This document shows, piece after piece, positions 9,894 through 19,134 of a stretch of DNA of 64,000 nucleotides (positions are counted from its first letter, which is position 1; the number at the start of each line of letters is the position of its first letter). The translations under genes were made by a program, and so were the position numbers. This stretch comes from Lachnospiraceae bacterium GAM79. Lineage in GTDB: Bacteria; Bacillota; Clostridia; Lachnospirales; Lachnospiraceae. Where the stretch lies: the NCBI GenBank assembly GCA_003584705.1, contig AP018536.1, positions 682,001 through 746,000 on the forward strand, given 5' to 3'. Below the pieces are notes generated by a model that saw nothing but the letters and a program-made list of their open reading frames with translations, had not been told where the DNA came from and did not search any database.

Positions 9894-10366
9894 ACAAAAA
9901 CCTTGCCTTTCCGCGATCTTCAAACTTCGGCTGCTTTAGCAGCTTGTGCAGGAACAAAACTTCATGTGAAAAATTTATTTTTCACACTAGAAACATGCTT
10001 TTTGAAAAAAATAATTAAGCTTAAATACATTATAAGCCATTATTTAAGCTGTTTCAATGACAAAGGATGCAAAGAAAACAAAATTAGTTAATTAAATCAG
10101 CTAATTTAACTCAAATTAATTACTTTAATTGTATAATATGTACAAAACATAGGCATGGAACTTGTGAAAATAGAAGATAATAACGAAAATAGCAAGAATA
10201 AGAGATTAAAAACAAGAATAGTTGATGATTAATTAATGTAATCATGTATAATTAAATTAAGTTACAAAACAGTAAACGCTATCAAATGTAACAAAAAACA
10301 AGGAGGCTAAATCCTCTCCTCGTCAGAGGACTCGGATTTTCCTTCGGAAAACTAGGAGGATTTCTT
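9894..10366. promoter_or_regulatory. AT-rich divergent control region between araC-type gene and mannan importer operon
   Basis: About 470 bases with no gene. It is very AT-rich. It includes a TATAAT at 10247-10252, a cre-like palindrome at 10271-10284, and a long leader with small hairpins just before the solute-binding protein gene: CCTC/GAGG (about 10317-10328) and TTTTCC-TTC-GGAAAA (10338-10352). The ribosome site AGGAGG lies directly after the second hairpin. Confidence 0.6.
10271..10284 (+). promoter_or_regulatory. cre-like operator (CcpA or LacI-family) downstream of the importer promoter
   Basis: AGTAAACGCTATCA fits the cre consensus TGNAANCGNTNNCA at all but the first base. Its place, 18 bases after a TATAAT box, is suited to repression. 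The half-sites could bind CcpA or the LacI-family regulator of this locus; sequence alone cannot separate them. Confidence 0.5.
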
Positions 10367-11818
10367 ATGAAGATGAAAAAGTTTTTAGCTCTTTCCACAG
10401 CATCAGTCATGGCACTGTCTATGGCAGCATGTGGAAGCACAGACAACGGCGGCGCCGCTGAGAGTTCTGCAGCAAGCACCACTCCCGCAACTGCAGAAGC
10501 TTCCAGCGAGGCTGCAGCACCTGCAGAGGTTACCAGCCTGAATTACGCAGACATTACTCTGGGTGAGGATTACACCGACATTACCACGACCATTAAGGTC
10601 CTGACTAACCGTACCGACCTGTTAGAGGACGGCGCAGCAGTTCCTTTCCAGACTTACATTGATGCATTCAACGAGATGTATCCCAACATCACTGTTGATA
10701 TTGAAGGTATCACCGACTATGCAAGTGATACGCTGCTTCGTCTGCAGGGTGGTGACTGGGGCGATGTTATGTTTATCCCCGCAGTTGACAAGGCTGACTT
10801 AAGCACATACTTCCTTCCTCTTGGAACTACTACCGAGATGGACGGACAGCTGAACTACTACAACCAGATGTACGAAGGCACTGTATACGGTGTTCCTTAC
10901 ACCGCAGGTGTTAGCGGTGGTATCGTATATAACAAGGCAGTATTCGAAGCAGCAGGAATCACTGAGATGCCTAAGACTCCCGAAGATTTCATCGCAGCAT
11001 TAAAGCAGATCAAAGAGTATGACAGCTCCATCATTCCTCTGTACACCAACTACGCAGCTGGCTGGGCAATGGGCGGCCAGTGGGATCCCGCTATCAGCGG
11101 CAGTGCTACCGGAGACAGCACTTATATGAACCAGAAGTTACTGCACACAGCCAATCCTTTTGCTGATCCCGGCGACGGAACAGGCGCTTACAACGTATAC
11201 AAAGTAATGTACGATGCAGTTGCTGAAGGCCTTACCGAGGAAGACTACTCCACCACCGACTGGGAAGGTTGTAAGGGTATGATCAACAATGGTCAGATCG
11301 CTTGCATGGTTCTTGGTTCCTGGGCAGTGCCTCAGATGAAGGAAGCCGGCGATCACGCTGACGACATCGCTTACATGCCTTTCCCTATTACTTTAGCTAG
11401 CGGTAAGCAGGCAGCTTCCGTAGGCCCTGACTACAGCTTTGGTATCAATGCAGATGCATCTGAAGAGAACCAGGCAGCAGCACTGTGCTTCGTGAAATTC
11501 ATGGCAGAAGAATCCGGCTTCTCCTATGACTGCGGCGGACTTCCCGTTGCTATCAAGGATACCAGATTACCGGACTTCTACGCTGCATTCAAGGGTATCG
11601 ACTTCGTAGTGGATGAGCCTGCGATCGAAGGTGAAGAGGATCTGTTAAACGAGCTGAACGCTGAAAGTGGTCTTAACATCAACAACAACGGTGAGACCAA
11701 GATGCAGGAGCTGGTAGAGTGTGCAGCAGATGGCTCCAAGACCTACGATGAGATCATCGACGAGTGGAACGAAGAGTGGACTTCCGCACAGGAGAGCTGT
11801 GGTGTAGAGATCCAGTAA
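10367..11818 (+). CDS. ABC transporter sugar-binding lipoprotein (manno-oligosaccharide binding candidate)
   Basis: 483 residues with a lipoprotein signal: charged start, hydrophobic core, lipobox SMAAC with Cys 22, then a low-complexity Ala/Ser/Thr linker. The body has the family 1 extracellular solute-binding pattern (VYGVPYTAGVSGGIVYNKAVFEAAGI, then CKGMINNGQIACMVLGSWAVPQMKEAG). It is anchored outside the membrane and delivers oligosaccharide to the two permeases downstream. Codon use is biased to high expression, as expected for a binding protein. The substrate (beta-manno-oligosaccharide) is inferred from the neighbouring epimerase and GH130 genes. No ATPase gene is in the operon, so a shared MsmK-type ATPase elsewhere is likely. 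Confidence 0.93.
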   Translation: MKMKKFLALSTASVMALSMAACGSTDNGGAAESSAASTTPATAEASSEAAAPAEVTSLNYADITLGEDYTDITTTIKVLTNRTDLLEDGAAVPFQTYIDAFNEMYPNITVDIEGITDYASDTLLRLQGGDWGDVMFIPAVDKADLSTYFLPLGTTTEMDGQLNYYNQMYEGTVYGVPYTAGVSGGIVYNKAVFEAAGITEMPKTPEDFIAALKQIKEYDSSIIPLYTNYAAGWAMGGQWDPAISGSATGDSTYMNQKLLHTANPFADPGDGTGAYNVYKVMYDAVAEGLTEEDYSTTDWEGCKGMINNGQIACMVLGSWAVPQMKEAGDHADDIAYMPFPITLASGKQAASVGPDYSFGINADASEENQAAALCFVKFMAEESGFSYDCGGLPVAIKDTRLPDFYAAFKGIDFVVDEPAIEGEEDLLNELNAESGLNINNNGETKMQELVECAADGSKTYDEIIDEWNEEWTSAQESCGVEIQ

Positions 11819-11850
11819 TTAATAGGTAACTAATTTAATCTTCTGAAGTG

Positions 11851-11880
11851 AGAGGGAACCATTTATCCGGTTCCCTCTTA
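11851..11880 (+). terminator. Intercistronic hairpin between binding protein and permease genes
   Basis: Perfect 10-bp stem AGAGGGAACC / GGTTCCCTCT with an 8-base loop and only a short T stretch. Such hairpins commonly give partial termination or protect the 3' end of the binding-protein message, letting it exceed the permeases. Confidence 0.65.
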
Positions 11881-11910
11881 TCTAAGAGAGAAGGGTATGG
11901 AGGTATTTCG

Positions 11911-12921
11911 ATGAGTGCAGAGACAATGAAGAAAACAAAAAAACCCTTCAGCATGAAAAAATGGGTAAAGAGCAGGAACGGACAACAGACCATCGTCATA
12001 CTGTCCTTCATGATCATTCCCCTGCTTTTGCTGTTCGTGTTCACCTATCTTCCCTTTGGAGAGATGGTAAAATTCAGTTTTTATAAAATGAAATATGCTA
12101 CCCCGGTAGACAAAAGACAGTTTGTAGGATTCCGGAATTACATTGATGTATTTAAGAAAGATGAATGCTTCAGTGCATTGAAGCTGAGCCTTTATTACAT
12201 GGCGGGCGCAATGGTGCAGCTGGCACTTGCATTGTACCTGGCAACGATCCTTAGCTTTAAGACCAAGTTTGGCAATATGTTCAAGGGATTCATGTTTTTC
12301 CCCTATCTGATCAGTGGTATTGCCATTGGATTTATCTTTAAATTCTTCTACACCAGAGGATTTGTATTCGATACGGTATTACAGTGGTGTGGATTTAACT
12401 TAGAAAGTCTTCCGTTCTGGCTGAAGGACAAGAGCGTTAACAATATCTCTCTGGTGGCTTCCTCGGTATGGCGTTATTACGGCAACAACATGGTACTCTT
12501 CATCGGTGCCATCATGTCCGTGGACTCCGAGATGTACGAGGCAGCAGAGCTGGACGGTGCCAATAAATTCCAACAGTTTATACATATTATCTTACCCAGC
12601 ATTAAGACCATCGTTACGCTGAACGTGATCCTGTCTATCACAGGTTCCCTGAGTGCTTTCGATCCTCCCTACGTTATCACCAAGGGTGGCGGCGGAACCG
12701 CAACCTACTTCGTATTGATGGACAAGATCGCACATACCAACCAGCAGGTAGGTCTGGCGTCTGCTATGGCGGTGGTACTGTTACTGATCATTTTTGCAGC
12801 AACAATTTTACAAAAGCTTTTCTTCAAACTGGTATTTAGAAGCTCCGATGCGGATAATGAAGAATATACCAGAAGAAAACGGCTCAGAAGAGAGAGAAGA
12901 TGGAAGAAGGAGGCAGTGTAA
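11911..12921 (+). CDS. ABC sugar transporter permease, MalF/LacF type
   Basis: About 336 residues. Start set at the ATG at 11911 (MSAETMKK) with GGAGG upstream; the frame is open further 5' but that part covers the hairpin. Six hydrophobic segments are visible and the EAA loop of binding-protein-dependent permeases is present (YEAAELDGANKFQQFIHIILP, about residues 209-229), the site that contacts the ATPase. Upstream of the second permease with one base between stop and next ATG, so the two are translated together. Confidence 0.92.
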   Translation: MSAETMKKTKKPFSMKKWVKSRNGQQTIVILSFMIIPLLLLFVFTYLPFGEMVKFSFYKMKYATPVDKRQFVGFRNYIDVFKKDECFSALKLSLYYMAGAMVQLALALYLATILSFKTKFGNMFKGFMFFPYLISGIAIGFIFKFFYTRGFVFDTVLQWCGFNLESLPFWLKDKSVNNISLVASSVWRYYGNNMVLFIGAIMSVDSEMYEAAELDGANKFQQFIHIILPSIKTIVTLNVILSITGSLSAFDPPYVITKGGGGTATYFVLMDKIAHTNQQVGLASAMAVVLLLIIFAATILQKLFFKLVFRSSDADNEEYTRRKRLRRERRWKKEAV

Positions 12922-12922
12922 A

Positions 12923-13789
12923 ATGGCAAAGATGAAAACTAACCACAAACATTACAGCGCAGGCGCTGTCATCTGGATCATCATTAAATATTTCAGCCTG
13001 GTATTTTTCTCCTTCGTGGCACTTTTGCCTATTGTATCCTGTGTCATCACAGCATTCAAGACCGATGCAGAATATCAGAGCACCAATGTTATGACCCTGC
13101 CGGAAAGCTGGCTGAACTTCCAGAACTTTATTGATGCATTTAACCGTGCCAATATGGGCAGAGCCTATCTGAATTCAGCGATCATCCTGGTATTTGTACT
13201 GTTAGGCTCCGTCCTGGTGGGAACACAGCTCGCTTATGTACTGAACCGATTCAAGTTCCCCGGCAACGGCCTGATCCGCAGCCTGTTCCTGTTCGCAACC
13301 CTCCTTCCCGGAATTGCCATGCAGGTATCTGTGTACCAGATCATGAGTAACCTTGGATTTATCAATCATCTGTATGGTTATATCATTATGAGTATGGGTA
13401 CGGATGTTATCTCCATCTACATCTTCATCCAGTTCATGGAAAACATTTCGGTATCGTTGGATGAATCCGCATTTATTGACGGAGCCTCCTATTTTACCAT
13501 TTACTGGAAGATCATTCTTCCGCTTCTGAAGCCCGCTATCGTAACTTCGATGGTGCTTAAGGGAGTAGGCGTATATAACGAGTATTATTGCGCCAGTCTG
13601 TATCTGCAGGACAAGAGGACTCTCGGTGTGGTAGCAACCTCCCTGTATACCTTCACCGGACCTCTTGGCAGCAAATACAATCTGATCTGTGCAGGTGTAC
13701 TGATGTCTCTGCTGCCTGCATTGATCGTATTCCTGCTCTGTCAGAAACAGATTTACAGTGGAATCACCTCCGGCGCTGTCAAGGGTTAA
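12923..13789 (+). CDS. ABC sugar transporter permease, MalG type
   Basis: About 288 residues. The ATG at 12923 (MAKMKTNHKHY) follows GAAGGAGG near the end of the previous gene. Six membrane segments, with the EAA loop seen as DESAFIDGASYFTIYWKIILPLLKP. Pairs with the preceding permease to form the channel of the oligosaccharide importer. The extra upstream codons in the open frame overlap the first permease and are not expected to be used. Confidence 0.92.
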   Translation: MAKMKTNHKHYSAGAVIWIIIKYFSLVFFSFVALLPIVSCVITAFKTDAEYQSTNVMTLPESWLNFQNFIDAFNRANMGRAYLNSAIILVFVLLGSVLVGTQLAYVLNRFKFPGNGLIRSLFLFATLLPGIAMQVSVYQIMSNLGFINHLYGYIIMSMGTDVISIYIFIQFMENISVSLDESAFIDGASYFTIYWKIILPLLKPAIVTSMVLKGVGVYNEYYCASLYLQDKRTLGVVATSLYTFTGPLGSKYNLICAGVLMSLLPALIVFLLCQKQIYSGITSGAVKG

Positions 13790-13809
13790 TACAAAGGAGA
13801 GTGTGGAAC

Positions 13810-15000
13810 ATGAAAAATGCGGAAACAAAGAAAATGAGAGAAGAGATCAAAAAGCATCTGACCGAAGGAATCATTCCTTTCTGGAAAGGGATGCGGGATG
13901 ACGAGTTCGGCGGTTATTACGGTTTTCTGGACTACGATCTGAATCTGGATAAAAAGGCGGAAAAAGGCTGTATCCTGAACAGCAGGATCACCTGGTTCTT
14001 CTCCAACGCATATACACTGTTGAAGGACGAGAGTCTGTTGGAGGAAGCAAAGCACGGCTACGATTTCCTGAAAGACCATTGTCTGGACAAAGAATATGGC
14101 GGTATCTACTGGTCCCTAAACTATGACGGAACCCCGAAGGATACCACAAAACATACCTACAATCAGGCATTCTGCATCTACGCGCTGTCCTCTTACTATG
14201 AGGCCAGCGGGGATGCAGAAGCCCTGGAGCTGGCGAAAAAGCTGTTTACTCTGATTGAGACTACGTGTATGGATGAGGTGGGATATCTGGAAGCATTCAC
14301 CAGAGACTTTAAACCGGAATCCAATGAGAAATTGTCGGAGAACGGTGTTCTGGCAGACAAGACCATGAATACCCTGCTTCATGTTTTTGAAGCTTATACG
14401 GAGCTGTACCGGGTATCCGGGGATGAAAAAGTGCGCAGACGCCTTCTGTGGATCATGGATGTGTTCGCTGAGAAAGTTTATAATCCGAAGCTCCACAGAC
14501 AGGAAGTATTTTTCGATAAGCATTATAATACCATTCTGAATCTGCATTCCTACGGCCACGACATCGAGACGGCATGGCTGATCGACAGAGGCTGCAAGGT
14601 TCTGGATGATCCGGAACTGACGCAGAAGATGTATGCCATCACCAGAGACCTTACCGCACAGATCTATAAGGTGGCATTCGACGGACACTCTCTGGCCAAT
14701 GAATGTGACAGAGGTGTCGTGAATGTACACAGAGTCTGGTGGGTACAGGCGGAGACCGTGATCGGTTTCTTAAACGGCTATGAGAAAGAGCCGGAGAAAA
14801 CGGAATATCTGGAAGCCGCAGAGAAGGAATGGGCATTTATCAGAGATCATGTGATCGATAAGAGACCCGGTTCCGAATGGTTCTGGGAAGTGGATCCGGA
14901 AGGAAATCCCTATCCTGACCGCCCCATTGTGGAGCCTTGGAAATGCCCTTACCATAACGGCAGGATGTGCATGGAGATCATGAAGCGTATTCCCGAATAA
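13810..15000 (+). CDS. AGE-family disaccharide 2-epimerase (cellobiose/mannobiose 2-epimerase)
   Basis: About 396 residues. The ATG at 13810 follows AAAGGAGAG; upstream codons in the open frame overlap the permease gene. The alpha/alpha-barrel motifs of N-acylglucosamine/cellobiose 2-epimerases are visible: FWKGMRDDEFGGYYGFLDYD, HTYNQAFCIYALSSYY, DKTMNTLLHVFEAYTELYR, HSYGHDIETAWLI (a catalytic His), VNVHRVWWVQAETVIGF and SEWFWEVDPEGNP. In beta-mannan pathways this enzyme turns beta-1,4-mannobiose into mannosyl-glucose, the substrate of the GH130_1 phosphorylase encoded next. Its last 21 bases are repeated 28 bases downstream. Confidence 0.9.
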   Translation: MKNAETKKMREEIKKHLTEGIIPFWKGMRDDEFGGYYGFLDYDLNLDKKAEKGCILNSRITWFFSNAYTLLKDESLLEEAKHGYDFLKDHCLDKEYGGIYWSLNYDGTPKDTTKHTYNQAFCIYALSSYYEASGDAEALELAKKLFTLIETTCMDEVGYLEAFTRDFKPESNEKLSENGVLADKTMNTLLHVFEAYTELYRVSGDEKVRRRLLWIMDVFAEKVYNPKLHRQEVFFDKHYNTILNLHSYGHDIETAWLIDRGCKVLDDPELTQKMYAITRDLTAQIYKVAFDGHSLANECDRGVVNVHRVWWVQAETVIGFLNGYEKEPEKTEYLEAAEKEWAFIRDHVIDKRPGSEWFWEVDPEGNPYPDRPIVEPWKCPYHNGRMCMEIMKRIPE

Positions 15001-15028
15001 AACTGTAACGGGGGACCTCCAGGAGGTT

Positions 15029-15049
15029 ATGAAGCGTATTCCAGAATAA
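15029..15049 (+). repeat. Short second copy of the epimerase 3' end
   Basis: Bases 15029-15049 repeat the last 21 bases of the epimerase gene (14980-15000, encoding MKRIPE and stop) with one substitution. The copy has its own AGGAGG just upstream and an ACCTCC-A-GGAGGT palindrome, so it reads as a six-codon mini-ORF. Looks like a recombination scar at the gene end. Confidence 0.6.
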
Positions 15050-15078
15050 TTGATTTATTTTAAGAGAGGATACCTAAT

Positions 15079-16254
15079 ATGTTAGAGCGTTATTACATAG
15101 AAAAAGAGAAGCAGGAGAAGCTGCTTTCCCGGAAAAATGTAAAGTCTGATTTCTACAACGGTATTTATGACCGTTATGAATATCCGGTTCTGACCAGAGA
15201 ACATATTCCCCTGACCTGGAGATATGATCTCAATCCCAAGACCAACCCTTATTTCATGGAGCGCCTGGGAATCAATGCGGTCATGAATTCCGGTGCGATT
15301 GAATTAAACGGTAAGTATTATCTGGTAGCCCGTATCGAAGGCAACGACAGAAAGTCTTTCTTTGGTGTGGCAGAGAGTGACAACGGTGTCGATGGTTTCC
15401 GTTTCTGGGACTATCCCATCCTGTTGGACGATACTTGTCCGGAAGAGACCAATGTGTACGACATGCGTCTCACCAAGCATGAAGATGGTTACATCTACGG
15501 TGTGTTCTGTTCCGAGAGCAAGGATACCTCCGTAAATGATCTGTCCGCAGCAGTAGCAGCTGCCGGTATTGTAAGAACCAAAGACTTAAAGCACTGGGAG
15601 AGACTGGAGAATTTAAAGACCCTTCGTTCTCCCCAGCAGAGAAATGTAGTGCTGCATCCGGAATTCGTGGATGGCAAATATGCTTTCTACACCAGACCGA
15701 TGGATGACTTCATCGAGACCGGAAGCGGCGGAGGAATCGGTTTCGGACTGTGCGACGACATTACCCATGCAGTCGTCGACGAAGAGCGCATGACCAGCCT
15801 GCGGAAATATCACACCATCACCGAGGCCAAAAACGGTGCGGGAGCTACCCCCATCAAGACAGACAGAGGTTGGATCCATATCGCACATGGAGTTCGTAAT
15901 ACCGCAGCCGGTTTACGTTACGTCATTTATGCTTTTGCCACAGACTTAAAGGATCCGGCAAAAGTGATCGCAGAGCCTTCGGGTCTGCTGATCGGTCCCA
16001 GAGGGGATGAGAGAGTGGGAGATGTTTCAAACGTAGTATTTACCAACGGTGCTATCGCGAATGAGAAGGGGGAAGTCTTTATCTACTACGCATCCAGCGA
16101 TACCCGCATGCATGTGGCAACGACTACCATAGATAAGCTTGTGGATTATGTATTCCACACCCCTTCCGATCCCGGAAGAAGCGTGGAGTGTGTGGCACAG
16201 AGATGTGAACTCATCCGCAGAAATGAAGAGTTCTTAAAACAGGAAGCAAGATAA
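15079..16254 (+). CDS. GH130 phosphorylase, 4-O-beta-D-mannosyl-D-glucose phosphorylase type (GH130_1)
   Basis: 391 residues of the five-bladed propeller family GH130. It would phosphorolyse mannosyl-glucose to mannose-1-phosphate and glucose in the cytoplasm. Motifs visible: [21 protein letters not shown], the catalytic-Asp segment [20 protein letters not shown], and [24 protein letters not shown] with the phosphate-contact residues. No signal peptide. Assignment to the mannosyl-glucose subgroup rests on length, the N-terminal extension and its position after the epimerase. SD AAGAGAGGA precedes the ATG. Confidence 0.88.
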   Translation: MLERYYIEKEKQEKLLSRKNVKSDFYNGIYDRYEYPVLTREHIPLTWRYDLNPKTNPYFMERLGINAVMNSGAIELNGKYYLVARIEGNDRKSFFGVAESDNGVDGFRFWDYPILLDDTCPEETNVYDMRLTKHEDGYIYGVFCSESKDTSVNDLSAAVAAAGIVRTKDLKHWERLENLKTLRSPQQRNVVLHPEFVDGKYAFYTRPMDDFIETGSGGGIGFGLCDDITHAVVDEERMTSLRKYHTITEAKNGAGATPIKTDRGWIHIAHGVRNTAAGLRYVIYAFATDLKDPAKVIAEPSGLLIGPRGDERVGDVSNVVFTNGAIANEKGEVFIYYASSDTRMHVATTTIDKLVDYVFHTPSDPGRSVECVAQRCELIRRNEEFLKQEAR

Positions 16255-16279
16255 ATAACGCAGAAATGAGGTAACTCGA

Positions 16280-17302
16280 ATGAGCAAAGTTAAGATGATC
16301 AGCCCTGCAGTACCTAATGTACCCTGGCAGGATAAACCGGAAGGACATACCGGTGCACCGGTATGGAGATACAGTGAGAACCCTATCATTGGCAGAAATC
16401 CTGTAGAAGGAGTAGCCAGAATCTTCAACAGTGCGGTAATGCCCTATGGGGATGAATTCATCGGCGTGTTCCGCGGTGAACAGGTCAACGGTATTCCCTA
16501 TATTTATTTAGGACGCAGCAAGGATGCTATTCACTGGGATTTTGATCAGAATAAGATCCAGTTCGTAGATGAAGAAGGCAAGCCTTTCATGCCGATTTAT
16601 GCATATGATCCCAGACTGGTAAAGGTAGAAGATACCTACTATATCATCTGGTGTCAGGATTTCTACGGCGCAGCCATCGGTATTGCGAAAACCACGGATT
16701 TCAAGACGTTTACCAGAATCGAGAATCCGTTCCTTCCTTTTAACCGTAACGCCGTACTGTTCCCCAGAAAAGTACACGGCAATTTCATGATGCTGTCCCG
16801 CCCTTCCGACAGCGGGCATACACCCTTCGGTGATATTTTCGTCAGTGAGAGCCCCGATATGGTATTCTGGGGCAAACACAGACATGTGATGGGCAAGTCT
16901 TCCGAATGGTGGGAGTCCTTAAAGATCGGTGGCGGTGCAGCTCCCATTGAGACTTCCGAAGGATGGCTATTGTTCTATCATGGTGTGAGCGGAACCTGTA
17001 ACGGTTATGTCTATTCCATCGGTGGAGCGATCCTGGATATTGACAACCCGTCCATCGTAAAATATCGTTGTGAGAACTTCCTGCTGACACCGGAAGAGTG
17101 GTATGAGGAGAGAGGATTTGTACCGAATGTATGCTTCCCCTGCGCTACCATCCATGATTCCGAGAGCGGCAAGATCGCCATTTACTATGGCACAGCAGAC
17201 AGCTACGTAGGGCTGGCGTTTACGACCATCGATGAAGTGGTTGACTATATCAAAGAACACAGCGTGGTCACAACAAGCGATACGGAAGAAGGCAGAAGAT
17301 AG
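16280..17302 (+). CDS. GH130 phosphorylase, beta-1,4-mannooligosaccharide phosphorylase type (GH130_2)
   Basis: 340 residues, GH130 propeller. Visible motifs: ENPIIGRNPVEGVARIFNSAV, the catalytic segment YAYDPRLVKVEDTYYIIWCQ, and NRNAVLFPRKVHGNFMMLSRPSD. It would shorten manno-oligosaccharides from the non-reducing end, giving mannose-1-phosphate, and so feeds mannobiose to the epimerase. Twenty-five bases after the GH130_1 gene, same operon, followed by a hairpin. Confidence 0.88.
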   Translation: MSKVKMISPAVPNVPWQDKPEGHTGAPVWRYSENPIIGRNPVEGVARIFNSAVMPYGDEFIGVFRGEQVNGIPYIYLGRSKDAIHWDFDQNKIQFVDEEGKPFMPIYAYDPRLVKVEDTYYIIWCQDFYGAAIGIAKTTDFKTFTRIENPFLPFNRNAVLFPRKVHGNFMMLSRPSDSGHTPFGDIFVSESPDMVFWGKHRHVMGKSSEWWESLKIGGGAAPIETSEGWLLFYHGVSGTCNGYVYSIGGAILDIDNPSIVKYRCENFLLTPEEWYEERGFVPNVCFPCATIHDSESGKIAIYYGTADSYVGLAFTTIDEVVDYIKEHSVVTTSDTEEGRR

Positions 17303-17309
17303 AATCGAG

Positions 17310-17340
17310 GGACCCGCGATGAGCGGGTCCTTTGCGGTTT
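17310..17340 (+). terminator. Hairpin between GH130_2 and the esterase gene
   Basis: Perfect stem GGACCCGC / GCGGGTCC with GATGA loop, followed by a T-containing but G-interrupted tail. Probably a weak or attenuating terminator within the operon. Confidence 0.6.
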
Positions 17341-17352
17341 TGGAGACAGCGT

Positions 17353-18978
17353 ATGATGGAAAAAGAGGAATTATATGCCAGAGTGGAGACAACGGAAAGC
17401 TTTTCGATAAAACTGGAACAGATCCTGCCCTGGCAGGACGGTCAGTATGCAGAGGTATTTCTGGGCATCCGGGATTACGATGAGATTTCCGCGAAGATGA
17501 GTGAGGAAGTGAAAAACAGCCTTCTGTACCATCTGGGGACGCACATTCAAAAGCACCTGAAGGGACAGGAAATGGTGTGCCATGTGAAAAAGGATGAGTT
17601 CCTATTGCTGTTGGACAATCATGTGGAAGCTGCGGCAGAGAAGATCGGTCATATTATGATCATGTTCGAAGCTATGATCGGAGATAAATACCCCGATGTA
17701 TCGATCAACCTGTACAGCGGCATTTATTATCTGGAGTCCAGAGGATACCGCCCGGAGGAAATTTTCCGCATCGGCAAGACTCTGAAAAACAAGGCGAAAC
17801 GTTATTGCACTCTGGAAAACAGCATCTATGAGAACCGCAAGAGTGCGGGGAACATCATTGATAAAGAAGCCGGAATCCTGAACCGGGGCAACCTGACCAG
17901 ACTGAAAGGTTTTATGAACCGTGCAGCCAAAGGAGAGCGGCTTACGGTAGGATTTATCGGCGGTTCCATTACCCAGGGATTTTCCGCTACGGATCCGGAC
18001 AAATGTTATGCGGCAAGGACATTTGGCTGGCTGAAAAAGGTATTTCCCAATACGGAATTTGATTATGTGAACGCCGGAATCGGAGCTACCGATTCCCAGT
18101 TCGGCGCGGCGAGAGTACAGGAAGACCTGCTTCAGCGGCTGCCGGATCTGGTATTTGTAGAATTTTCCGTGAACGATCACAGTACGCCGCATTTCTGTGA
18201 GACCTACGAAGGCCTGGTGAGGCAGATTTATGGCAGTGCGAGCGCACCGGCAATGGTGCTGATCCATAATGTCTATTATGATACCGGTAAAAGTGCGGCA
18301 TATTATCATGCGCAGGTAGGACGACATTATGATCTGCCCTGTATCAGTATACAGAACAGCATCTATCCGGCAGTGGCAGCAGGAAGACTTCCGGCAGAGA
18401 AGATTACTGCGGATTTCCTGCACCCCAATGATCTGGGACATGAACTGGTGGCATCCGTGATCACGAACTTCCTGGAAAAGGTGATCCATGATAAAACGCA
18501 AGAGCCGCAGGAAATTTTCCCGGCTCCGCTGACAGAAAATGCCTATGAGCATTGCGTGAGACTGCAATATTCTAATTCCACACCGGGGAAGAGTGTTTTT
18601 GTAGAAGATATGACACCGCAGAGAGATATCACGGATATTTTCCGCAACGGATGGAGCGCCGGGGAAAAAGGAGCTTATCTGGAGTTCGCTTTTCGGGGAA
18701 CCGGTGCCGCCGTGCAATACCGCCGAGTGAAGGACGGACCTGCACCCATTGCCACGGCAGTGGTGGATGAGAACCCTGAGACGGCGTGCGTGTTGGACGG
18801 AACCTTTGATGAGACCTGGGGAGATAAGATGGAACTGGCAACGATTGCGGAGCATCTGCCCTATGGGGAACACCGGGTGAGAATCGAGCTCACGGAGACA
18901 CACGAGAACGATAAGGCCGGATTTTATCTGGTGTCATTGATTGTATCCGGGGTAAGAACAGAAACAGAAGCGGAATAG
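17353..18978 (+). CDS. SGNH/GDSL carbohydrate acetylesterase with an N-terminal degenerate GGDEF-like domain
   Basis: About 541 residues; start at ATG 17353 with GGAG 7 bases upstream. The central domain is an SGNH hydrolase: block I GFIGGSITQG (Ser about 205), Gly block NAGIGATDSQFG, Asn block FVEFSVND, and DFLHPND (Asp about 354, His about 357). The C-terminal 150 residues look like a beta-sandwich. This arrangement recalls the CE17-type acetylesterases of Roseburia mannan loci that remove acetyl groups from manno-oligosaccharides. The first 165 residues do not belong to that plan: they resemble a GGDEF fold in which the signature has become VKKDEFLLLL, followed by YYLESRGYRPEEIFRIGKTLKNKAKR. 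That half lacks GGDEF glycines, so it is unlikely to make c-di-GMP. No signal peptide. Confidence 0.82.
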   Translation: MMEKEELYARVETTESFSIKLEQILPWQDGQYAEVFLGIRDYDEISAKMSEEVKNSLLYHLGTHIQKHLKGQEMVCHVKKDEFLLLLDNHVEAAAEKIGHIMIMFEAMIGDKYPDVSINLYSGIYYLESRGYRPEEIFRIGKTLKNKAKRYCTLENSIYENRKSAGNIIDKEAGILNRGNLTRLKGFMNRAAKGERLTVGFIGGSITQGFSATDPDKCYAARTFGWLKKVFPNTEFDYVNAGIGATDSQFGAARVQEDLLQRLPDLVFVEFSVNDHSTPHFCETYEGLVRQIYGSASAPAMVLIHNVYYDTGKSAAYYHAQVGRHYDLPCISIQNSIYPAVAAGRLPAEKITADFLHPNDLGHELVASVITNFLEKVIHDKTQEPQEIFPAPLTENAYEHCVRLQYSNSTPGKSVFVEDMTPQRDITDIFRNGWSAGEKGAYLEFAFRGTGAAVQYRRVKDGPAPIATAVVDENPETACVLDGTFDETWGDKMELATIAEHLPYGEHRVRIELTETHENDKAGFYLVSLIVSGVRTETEAE

Positions 18979-19134
18979 GCATAGTACGGAAGTCAGGTAG
19001 ACAGATCGGAAGAAATGTGTTACATATCAGATAGAATATTTTTCCAGAAACGGACGTTGCAAAGCTAAGTAGCGGAATAACGGGAAAGATGCAGTGCAAT
19101 ACATAGTAAGTATCATGGGAAAGGATAGATGATC

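Noticed and set aside
17602..18903. A 433-codon open frame on the minus strand
   Set aside because: It is antisense to the well-supported esterase gene, has no ribosome site and no recognisable domain; a shadow of codon bias.
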